Part shown: piece by piece, positions 18,118-25,431 of the stretch
Numbering within the stretch: the first letter of the stretch is position 1
How the letters are laid out: every line of letters begins with the position of its first letter
NCBI GenBank assembly: GCA_030587525.1
Contig: JAUQYW010000086.1
Span: 1 to 38,259 of the forward strand
Reading direction: 5' to 3'
From: Candidatus Sigynarchaeota archaeon
GTDB taxonomy: Archaea; Asgardarchaeota; Lokiarchaeia; Sigynarchaeales; Sigynarchaeaceae
DNA length: 38,259 nucleotides
The notes under the pieces: model-generated
What the model was told of the DNA's origin: nothing
The model's input: the letters and a program-made list of their open reading frames with translations, nothing else
The model's database searches: none
Translations under genes and position numbers: made by a program

Positions 18118-18126
18118 TATATAAAA
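18118..18126 (+). promoter_or_regulatory. TATA box upstream of the ABC exporter operon
   Basis: A textbook TATATAAAA lies here. Transcription would begin about 25 bases downstream, near 18147. That falls after the ATG at 18140, so it argues that translation starts at ATG 18197. Confidence 0.55.
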
Positions 18127-18196
18127 AGATCATCTGAAAATGGATGATCGCTCCCACGCAATATTTTCAAGCGGTTCCCTCATTGCTTCACACTAT

Positions 18197-19990
18197 ATGA
18201 CCGAGCCGAACCCTTCGGTTCCCGAACGGAGAACCAGCTTGCGGGAACTCGCGAGCATCTTGCGCCCCCAGTGGAAGCGATCGGTCGAGAGCATCTTGCT
18301 CTCGATCGTGCAAGTGAGCTTCCATCTTCAGTTCCCTGTCATCTTGCAGACCATGGTCGCGCAAGTCATCGCACATTCGGAAACGGGCTTGGCTGCCGCG
18401 TTTTGGTGGCTAGTGCTCGCGTTCGTGGCCGAAGGCCTCATCATGTTCTTTCGTCTCGCCTATTTGAACCAATACGTCGCGAATCGCATTGTCTACAATC
18501 TACGGTTGAAGGTTCTCGGAAAGATCCTCGATCATTCCTACAAGTTCATCGATAACGAGCAGAGTGGTGACCTGGTTTCTGTCATGACCGCTGATATCAA
18601 CCAGGTCAAGCAATTCTTGGCGTTCAACATCCCGTATTTCACGCGAAACGTGGTCCAGCTCGTAGGCTTGGTCCTCATTATGTTATTCATCAATCCCCGG
18701 CTCTTGCTATTCTTGACGCCTATCTTACCATTCCTCGCCATCGCTATGTTTCTGTATTACAAACGAATACATCCGGTCACTTTCGATCAGCGTGAAAGAC
18801 TGGGCGATCTCACAGCGAGATTGCAAGAGAACATCAGCGGCGTGCACCTGGTACGTGCCTTTGCGAATGAAGATGTAGAATATACCCAATTCAGTTCCAT
18901 CAACAAGGAATATGCCGATGATTCAAAGAGTGCCGGAAAAATGGCGAGCGCCTACAATCCCATCATCCATATGATCATTCGGCTTGGCTGGACATCTGTT
19001 CTGGGCATAGGTGGATTCTTGCTCCTTAGCGGAACGGTGGGAACCGCGATGACGCTGGACCAGCTATTCGCATTCATCCCTGCCTTGAACCTTCTCGTCG
19101 AGCCCGTGCAATTCATCACGTGGATGGCAGGCGAGTACGGGCGCATCCAGGCCGCGTACGACCGCATCCGCCACGTGTTGGAGTTGAACATCGACATTGT
19201 CGAGAAGAAAGATGCTATCCTGCTTCCATCCTTGCGTGGCGATGTCTCGTTCAAGAACGTCACCTTTGGTTATGACCCCGCCCATCCAGTGATCAAGAAC
19301 GTGAGTTTCGACGTTCCCGCGGGCAAGACGGTCGCTTTGCTCGGTGCCACGGGCAGTGGAAAATCCACCATCATCAATCTGCTTGAGAGATTTTATGATG
19401 TTACCGGTGGAGCCGTCATCCTCGACCACATGTATGATATCCGCGATGTTTACCTCGATTCGTACCGTCAGCAGGTTGGCATCGTCGCCCAAGAAAATTT
19501 CTTGTTCCAGCAATCCGTCCTTGATAACCTCACGCATGGCTTGAAGGAGTACCAGATGGATGACGTGATCGAGGCTTGCAAAATCGCAGGTATCCTCGAT
19601 TTCATCGAGTCATTGCCAGAAAAATTCAGCACGATCGTGGGCGAGCGCGGCACGACGGTCTCTGGCGGTCAAAAACAGCGACTCACGCTCGCACGGGCAA
19701 TCTTGAGAAAGCCAAGGATCCTCATTCTCGATGATGCCACGAGCTCGGTCGACGTCGACACGGAATACGAGATCCTTTTCAATTTAAAGCGAATTTTCAG
19801 CACGTGCACCACGTTTATCATCACGCAGCGGCTCTCCACGGTTCGCAATGCCGATTACATCTACATGCTTGATAAAGGACAAATTGCGGAGGAAGGCACG
19901 CACCAGCAACTCATCGCATTGAAAGGATTGTACGCGAGCTTGTACAACACCATCACATACTCACCTGTGAAGGAACGGAGGCTTGAGTAA
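18197..19990 (+). CDS. ABC exporter half-transporter with degenerate ATPase site (subunit 1)
   Basis: I favour ATG 18197 (597 residues) over ATG 18140, because a strong TATA box at 18118-18126 predicts a transcript start between them. An N-terminal six-helix exporter domain precedes the nucleotide-binding domain. The latter carries Walker A GATGSGKST, signature VSGGQKQR and Walker B RILILDDATSSVD. The catalytic glutamate after Walker B is Asp, and the switch histidine is Gln (ITQRLST). Both changes are typical of the degenerate subunit of heterodimeric exporters such as TM287/288 or BmrCD. The TAA stop directly abuts the ATG of the partner gene. The cargo could be a lipid, peptide or drug. 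Confidence 0.9.
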   Translation: MTEPNPSVPERRTSLRELASILRPQWKRSVESILLSIVQVSFHLQFPVILQTMVAQVIAHSETGLAAAFWWLVLAFVAEGLIMFFRLAYLNQYVANRIVYNLRLKVLGKILDHSYKFIDNEQSGDLVSVMTADINQVKQFLAFNIPYFTRNVVQLVGLVLIMLFINPRLLLFLTPILPFLAIAMFLYYKRIHPVTFDQRERLGDLTARLQENISGVHLVRAFANEDVEYTQFSSINKEYADDSKSAGKMASAYNPIIHMIIRLGWTSVLGIGGFLLLSGTVGTAMTLDQLFAFIPALNLLVEPVQFITWMAGEYGRIQAAYDRIRHVLELNIDIVEKKDAILLPSLRGDVSFKNVTFGYDPAHPVIKNVSFDVPAGKTVALLGATGSGKSTIINLLERFYDVTGGAVILDHMYDIRDVYLDSYRQQVGIVAQENFLFQQSVLDNLTHGLKEYQMDDVIEACKIAGILDFIESLPEKFSTIVGERGTTVSGGQKQRLTLARAILRKPRILILDDATSSVDVDTEYEILFNLKRIFSTCTTFIITQRLSTVRNADYIYMLDKGQIAEEGTHQQLIALKGLYASLYNTITYSPVKERRLE

Positions 19991-21790
19991 ATGGAAGAAC
20001 CAGAGCAGAAGAAGGAGAAGCCCGAGTTCGGGCCATTCACGACCATCAAGAAGCTTTTTGGCCTCGTGGAGCAGAACCGGGCCATCTTCGTACTCATCAT
20101 CATCCTCGCGATTGTCGGATCCCTCGTCGCCATGGTCTCGCCGTTGCTTGTTCAAGAAAGCGTGAACCTCATCTCAGCTGGATCACAGTTCGAGAACATC
20201 TTGGGATTCATCGTGTGGCTTGCCATCTTTGCGGCCTTGGAAGCGGTTATCTCGATAGTTAATTCGTATGCCATGACGTATATCGGCATCCAAGCTATGT
20301 ACAACGTGCGGAACAAGATGTTCCAACACTTGCAAAAGCTCTCGTTCACCTATTTTCATACGACGAAGACAGGGAAGATCATCAGCTATGTCACGAACGA
20401 CGTGGAAACCATCAACAACTTGATCAGCATCGGCCTTATCACGGTCATAGTGAACCTCTTCCAGCTCTTCGGTAGCATTTTTTTCATGATCTCCCTCTCC
20501 CCGGTCATGAGCATCCTCCCGCTGGCTATCACGCCCGTTAACATGTTTTTCTTACTCTTTTTTTCCGGCAAATCTCGCCAATATTATACGATAATCCGAA
20601 AAACTGTTTCCACGGTAACGGGACAGACCCAAGAAAGCATCGACGGTTTCCGGACCATCAAGAGCTTTAAGAGCGAGAAGGCCGTGATGGACAAGTACGA
20701 AATCGCGGTCAGGGCGGAGCGCGATGCGCACCAGAAGGCTGCCCCTCTGTGGAGCGCCATGCCGGCTGTTTTTAATGCGATCAGTTTCGTCAGCATCGGT
20801 GCCGTCGTGCTTATCGGGGGCTACTTGTTTTTCAACGGTTATATTGCAAGCTCGAACGTGGGCTTGATCTTTGCCTTTATAATGTATCAAATGATGTATC
20901 TCGGCCCACTCGGGACACTTTCCCAGTTTCTCAGCGATGTCCAGAATGCAGTCGTTGGCGCGGGCCGGGTCTTGCGCCTGCTCTCGGTCCAGCCCGACAT
21001 GCACGACCCGGCTAGGCCCCGGCAAATTGAAAAAGTCTCGGGCAAGATAACCTTCGACCACGTGTCGTTCGCGTATGGTAAAACTGATGTATTGCGGGAT
21101 ATCGAGCTCGAAATCAAGGCAAAAGAGCGGCTCGCGATCGTCGGGCCGACGGGTGCGGGCAAAACCACCTTGGTCTCTCTCATCCCGCGGTTCTACGATG
21201 TCAAGGATGGTAGCATTCGAATTGACGATGGCGATGTTCGCGAATATGCAATGAAATCGCTGCGGAAGAATATCGGGCTGGTCTTGCAAGACAATTTCTT
21301 GTTCGCAACGACGATATTAGATAATATCCGATACGGCAGGCTTGATGCATCAGATGATGAGGTTATCGAAGCTGCAAAGAAGGTCGGGGCGCATGAGTTC
21401 ATCACCAGTTTAAGAAAAGGATACCAGACACAAGTTGGTGAGCGCGGAGCGATCTTGTCCATCGGCCAGCGCCAGCTCATCGCGTTTGCCCGCACCATCC
21501 TTGCCGACCCACCCATCTTGATCCTGGACGAGGCGACGTCATCGGTCGATGCTTATTCCGAAGTGCTCATCCAGCGATCGCTGGAGAAATTGCTTGCCAA
21601 TCGCACAAGCATCATCATCGCCCATCGATTTTCCACGATCGTGAACAGTGACATCATTGTTGTCTTGGAGAATGGAAGGATCGTACAGAAGGGAAATCAC
21701 GTGGAATTGATGAAACAAGAAGGACTCTATCGCAAGCTCTACGAGATGCAATTCGCTGAATCGAAAAATCAATCCAGTAGAAAAGAATAA
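19991..21790 (+). CDS. ABC exporter half-transporter with consensus catalytic residues (subunit 2)
   Basis: The 599-residue partner of the upstream gene begins immediately after its stop codon. It has six membrane helices, then Walker A GPTGAGKTT (about residues 384-392), Walker B LILDEATSSVD with the catalytic Glu, and the switch His in IIAHRFST. Its signature motif is altered to LSIGQRQ in place of LSGGQ. In such heterodimers each ATP site joins the Walker A of one subunit to the signature of the other. The changes in the two subunits therefore map to the same degenerate site and leave one competent site. This confirms that the two genes encode one exporter. Confidence 0.92.
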   Translation: MEEPEQKKEKPEFGPFTTIKKLFGLVEQNRAIFVLIIILAIVGSLVAMVSPLLVQESVNLISAGSQFENILGFIVWLAIFAALEAVISIVNSYAMTYIGIQAMYNVRNKMFQHLQKLSFTYFHTTKTGKIISYVTNDVETINNLISIGLITVIVNLFQLFGSIFFMISLSPVMSILPLAITPVNMFFLLFFSGKSRQYYTIIRKTVSTVTGQTQESIDGFRTIKSFKSEKAVMDKYEIAVRAERDAHQKAAPLWSAMPAVFNAISFVSIGAVVLIGGYLFFNGYIASSNVGLIFAFIMYQMMYLGPLGTLSQFLSDVQNAVVGAGRVLRLLSVQPDMHDPARPRQIEKVSGKITFDHVSFAYGKTDVLRDIELEIKAKERLAIVGPTGAGKTTLVSLIPRFYDVKDGSIRIDDGDVREYAMKSLRKNIGLVLQDNFLFATTILDNIRYGRLDASDDEVIEAAKKVGAHEFITSLRKGYQTQVGERGAILSIGQRQLIAFARTILADPPILILDEATSSVDAYSEVLIQRSLEKLLANRTSIIIAHRFSTIVNSDIIVVLENGRIVQKGNHVELMKQEGLYRKLYEMQFAESKNQSSRKE

Positions 21791-21795
21791 AAAGT

Positions 21796-22281
21796 TTAGA
21801 AGTCGCCCTTGATCGGCTTCACGCCCGTGTAGAGCGATGAATACTCGAAGATTTTCCAGTATCCTTCCGCATTCTTCTTAACCTGGACGGGGGATGACAT
21901 GTCCTTACCACCGCTCTTGATGAAGAGCTTGCACTCCTTTTCGGCACGCTTTGTTTGCTTCGTATCCACGACGATTTTATTGTCGTAGGAATACTTGTAG
22001 TTGTTATCGGGAGAACCACCGAGATACGACGCGGCAATGGCACCGGGGAAATCCGTGCCTTTCACGATTCTCCCGAAATTTTGCATCGCGGATTTTTGAG
22101 CAGTGCCTACCTCGCCATTCGCATCAAGATCGTCCTTCGGGAGAACCATCCCCCACATCTTCTTTCCTTCGGGATTTTTTTCCTTGATTGTCTCAAGTAC
22201 TGCGATTAACAAGCACTTGACAGCGCCCTCGGGGGTTTTTCCTTCTTTATCCCATAATGCCTTGAAATTTTTCAGGTCCAC
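21796..22281 (-). CDS. Small soluble protein, possibly DUF6935-like
   Basis: The 161-residue product has no signal peptide or membrane segment. The N-terminal phrase KTPEGAVKCLLIAVLE and the later aromatic/Gly motif SYLGGSPDNNYKYSY recall the uncharacterised DUF6935 family, whose members begin with a T-P-E-G-T helix. This is from memory and not certain. The C-terminus contains a strand-rich segment PVQVKKNAEGYWKIFEYSS that resembles small periplasmic or secreted folds. It is convergent with the ABC exporter operon, with only five bases between the stop codons. Confidence 0.7.
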   Translation of the reverse strand: MDLKNFKALWDKEGKTPEGAVKCLLIAVLETIKEKNPEGKKMWGMVLPKDDLDANGEVGTAQKSAMQNFGRIVKGTDFPGAIAASYLGGSPDNNYKYSYDNKIVVDTKQTKRAEKECKLFIKSGGKDMSSPVQVKKNAEGYWKIFEYSSLYTGVKPIKGDF

Positions 22282-22442
22282 GATTCATTCACCACTATAT
22301 TTTGCTCACGAAAAATGCCATTCAAGAGTTCTGATGTCCTTGTTTTTTCCCTCTTTTCTTGCGAAACGTAAAAGAATGGCTGATTCTAGGTGGTCCGGGG
22401 CGATATTTAAACTTATGAATTTTAAAAATAAAACGGGTTCCA

Positions 22443-23960
22443 TCAACCGACGAAGAGATGCTTGCTCGCAAAATTCGGGTCGGTGGTCAAGTTCACGCCG
22501 AGCCGGCGCAATCCTGCCTCGTCACCGGGCGTCGGCATATGCGTCATGTGCATCTCGGCCCCCTTCAGCTCTTTCAGCTTCTCCATGGCAAATTGTGCAG
22601 TCGGGTTTGTCGGGGCGCTGATACTGAGCGCGATGAGACATTCTTCTAAATTCAAACTGATGTTTTTCATGTCGAAAACATCTTTCTTCAACTTGCCAAT
22701 GGATTCGATGACATTCTTGGATATCAGATCGATCTTGTCAGGAAGGCCCGCGAGGCGCTTGATGGCATTGAGCACGACAGCGGAGGAAGCGTGCATCAGC
22801 GGCGAGTTCTTGCCCGTGATGATGGTGCCATCCTCGTCCTTGAGCTCGAGCGCAGCACCGCAGAAAATGCCGTCTTCTCCCTTGTTCTTGCGCTTTGCGT
22901 CCTCTGCAGCCCGCCGTGCAGGAACCACGACGCTGCGGTCTTCAGGCACGAGGTTCAACTCCTTCATGAGTAGCTCGGCACGTTCCACGGTCTTGCTCGA
23001 CGCGGCGCCCACGGCATATTCGCAAGAATATCGCAAGTATCGCCGGATCAGTTCTTGCTTGGCAGCTGCTTGGCAGATCGCATCATCTTCGATGGCAAAT
23101 CCCGCCCGGTTCACGCCCATGTCCGTCGGAGACTTGTACGGCATCTCGGCGCCCATGATCCTTTCGAGAATTTTTCGCAAGACGGGAAACGCCTCGACAT
23201 CCCTGTTGTAATTGATAGCGACCTGGTTGTAGGCTTCGAGGTGAAACGGGTCGATCTGGTTAAAATCGAGGAGATCGGCCGTCGCGGATTCATACGCGAC
23301 GTTGACAGGATGCTTGAGCGGGAGATTCCAAATTGGAAAGGTTTCAAATTTTGCATACCCGGCCTTCACGCCACGCTTATGCTCGTGGTAGAGTTGCGAC
23401 AAGCACGTTGCCATCTTGCCGCTGTTCGGGCCCGGGGCGGTCACGACCACGATGGGTTTCGTTACCTCGATGAACGGGTTCGAGCCATATCCCTCGTCGC
23501 TCACGATCAAGTCGACATCCGTTGGATACCCCTTGATCGCCCGGTGCGTGAAGACCCGCATCCCACGGCGCGTGAGCTTGTCCATGAATTGCTTGACAAG
23601 GGGCTGGTTATCGAATCGCGTTATGCAAACAGCTATTGGATCGAGGCCCCATTCGCGCAAATCATCGACGAGTTTCAGCACGTCAGCATCATAGGTTATC
23701 CCGAAATCTGCGCGCATCTTTCGTCGTTCTATGTCCCCGGCAAATACGCAGATGATGATGTCCGTCTTTTCCTTGAGAATCTGGAGCAACTTGATCTTCG
23801 CGTTAGGATCGAAGCCGGGAAGAACCCTGGCGGCATGGTAGTCGTAGATGAGCTTGCCGCCGAATTCGATGTAGAGCCGCGTGCCGAATTTTTTTGATCG
23901 GTCGATGATGTATTGCGATTGTTCCGCGAGGTAATGATCGCTGTTAAAACCGAGTTTCAT
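22443..23960 (-). CDS. DUF1846 family protein
   Basis: The 505-residue product matches the whole DUF1846 family layout. The N-terminus reads GFNSDHYLAEQSQYI, followed by RLYIEFGGKLIYDYHAARVLPG and ICVFAGDIERRKMRADFGITYD. Mid-protein is a nucleotide- or metal-binding-like segment VVVTAPGPNSGKMATCLSQLYHE (about residues 170-192). The C-terminal half has a helical/sandwich character. The family's biochemical activity is unknown; a P-loop-like GPNSGKMAT hints at phosphate binding. It is known mainly from Gram-positive and other bacteria, so its presence in what looks like an archaeon is notable. A TATA-like ATAAAAAAG at 23986-23994, about 29 bases before the ATG, suggests a leaderless or near-leaderless transcript. 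Confidence 0.88.
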   Translation of the reverse strand: MKLGFNSDHYLAEQSQYIIDRSKKFGTRLYIEFGGKLIYDYHAARVLPGFDPNAKIKLLQILKEKTDIIICVFAGDIERRKMRADFGITYDADVLKLVDDLREWGLDPIAVCITRFDNQPLVKQFMDKLTRRGMRVFTHRAIKGYPTDVDLIVSDEGYGSNPFIEVTKPIVVVTAPGPNSGKMATCLSQLYHEHKRGVKAGYAKFETFPIWNLPLKHPVNVAYESATADLLDFNQIDPFHLEAYNQVAINYNRDVEAFPVLRKILERIMGAEMPYKSPTDMGVNRAGFAIEDDAICQAAAKQELIRRYLRYSCEYAVGAASSKTVERAELLMKELNLVPEDRSVVVPARRAAEDAKRKNKGEDGIFCGAALELKDEDGTIITGKNSPLMHASSAVVLNAIKRLAGLPDKIDLISKNVIESIGKLKKDVFDMKNISLNLEECLIALSISAPTNPTAQFAMEKLKELKGAEMHMTHMPTPGDEAGLRRLGVNLTTDPNFASKHLFVG

Positions 23961-24417
23961 ATTGAAAGAATATAGTTTTACGGGGCTTTTTTATGAATCT
24001 ATTAATCGTGAAATACCGTTTCTTTGCCACGAGATTCCTTTTTTGACTTTCAAAAAAATGAAAACCTTACTCCCATCAAGGAAGCGACCGAAACGACCCA
24101 CCGAGGACATCAATATCAAGTGATATTCCACCACAATCATGGTACGGTACATAAGATTGAGAATATGCGATCCCGTCAAATTGGGTAATATCTCGGGCGT
24201 GTTAAAATGCAATTGAACATATACTTTAATTGCAGCAACTTAATTCCTTTTGATTAATTCGCAGATGCAAGTTCATCATTTTAAATGAATGCCTATTTGA
24301 GAAAGACGAATCATTTTGATACGGTATTCATTAAAAATTTGGTAGTACGTTCCTGTTAACAATTTTGCCGAAAATAGAGCAATCTAGTTCGAAACAAATG
24401 AAATCTGGTGAATTGGT
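23961..24417. other. AT-rich divergent intergenic region
   Basis: This 457-base spacer lies between the divergent DUF1846 and beta-helix genes. I see a TATA-like element for the minus gene near 23990 and a CATTAAAAAT element near 24328-24340. GGTGA at 24407-24411, six bases before the ATG at 24418, is a good ribosome binding site. A 73-codon minus frame (23991-24212) lacks convincing codon use. Confidence 0.4.
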
Positions 24418-25401
24418 ATGGACAGAGAAAATCATATCATTCGAAATATTCCTGGTAAACTAATTACCATCGTCGCGTTCATGGTGGTTTTTTGTTTGAC
24501 CACCTCAACAATGCAGCATAGCGGCCAAAATCATGGTGGGCAAAGTGGGTTTCTCAACGGAATCCATGCCTCGGATCCCAAGCTAACCATCAACGGGAAC
24601 ACGGAACTCGCCATGGTCGCAACCCGGGGCAATGGATCCCTACAAGCTCCTTACGTGATTGAAAACCGAGTGATCGATGCAGGAAATTCTGGTTCAGCGA
24701 TCTCGATGGGAAACACGAACGCGTTTGCATTGATCCAAAATTGCACACTGACTCGCGCGGGTTCCGGCTCGGATGCAGGATTGAGGCTTGATTATTGCAC
24801 GAACGTGAATGTCACGGGCAATAGAGTGTTGAATAACGCTTACTATGGCATCTCTCTTGATCATTGTACCAACATCACGATCCAGAACAATAATGCATCG
24901 AATAACTGGATGGGAATGAAGTTGAATGCATCACCAAACAACACCATTTCAAATAATACCGTCTTGAATAATCTGGAGGGTATCGCGATAATTTCCTCGA
25001 ATGATGTAATATGCGAAACGAATACCATATTTAGCACCTATTATGACGGTATCGCGATTAGCGATTCCCTTCGCGCCGTTTTATCGAACAACCCCATGAT
25101 CTCGTGCGGAATTGCTCTCAGTGGAAGCACCCGCATCGCAACTACATCCCATTCCATAGCGCCAACGAATACCGTGAACGGGAAACCGATCTATTATTAT
25201 AGCAATACGACCGGATTGAAAGGATCCGATTTCGTGGGGGCGGGACAAGTGCTCATCGCCAATTGCAACGATTCAGTCATAACTGGGCTCGATGTGGATG
25301 GGGGTTCCGGAGGTGCCCTGGTCGCATGGTCGAAAAATGTCACGATCACGTTCAACACCATTACCAATATCCTCCACGAGTCTTGCATCCACGTGTTGTG
25401 A
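24418..25401 (+). CDS. NosD-type parallel beta-helix surface protein, N-terminal part ending at an in-frame TGA
   Basis: The 327-residue frame begins at an ATG with GGTGA six bases upstream. A signal/anchor (about residues 14-32) is followed by repeated 22-25 residue coils rich in N and I/V. Examples are NCTLTRAGSGSD, NVNVTGNRVLNNAYYGI and NITIQNNNASNNWMGM. These are typical of periplasmic copper-binding NosD/right-handed beta-helix proteins, which bind or modify polysaccharides. The frame stops at TGA 25399-25401, yet the same frame continues without shift for another 2.9 kb. The preceding coil has AWSKNVTITFN where the interrupted one reads L-stop-SFNITVSEN, so the TGA most simply replaces a TGG tryptophan codon. 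This is probably one gene of 1289 residues spanning 24418-28287. Confidence 0.8.
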   Translation: MDRENHIIRNIPGKLITIVAFMVVFCLTTSTMQHSGQNHGGQSGFLNGIHASDPKLTINGNTELAMVATRGNGSLQAPYVIENRVIDAGNSGSAISMGNTNAFALIQNCTLTRAGSGSDAGLRLDYCTNVNVTGNRVLNNAYYGISLDHCTNITIQNNNASNNWMGMKLNASPNNTISNNTVLNNLEGIAIISSNDVICETNTIFSTYYDGIAISDSLRAVLSNNPMISCGIALSGSTRIATTSHSIAPTNTVNGKPIYYYSNTTGLKGSDFVGAGQVLIANCNDSVITGLDVDGGSGGALVAWSKNVTITFNTITNILHESCIHVL

Positions 25402-25431
25402 TCGTTCAACATCACGGTTTCGGAAAATCAC

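Noticed and set aside
23991..24212. 73-codon minus-strand frame in the intergenic region
   Set aside because: AT-driven codon use, no ribosome site, and it overlaps the promoter region of the DUF1846 gene.
25399..25401. In-frame TGA read as selenocysteine
   Set aside because: The aligned coil suggests tryptophan, surface beta-helix proteins are not known selenoproteins, and I saw no obvious SECIS-like hairpin.
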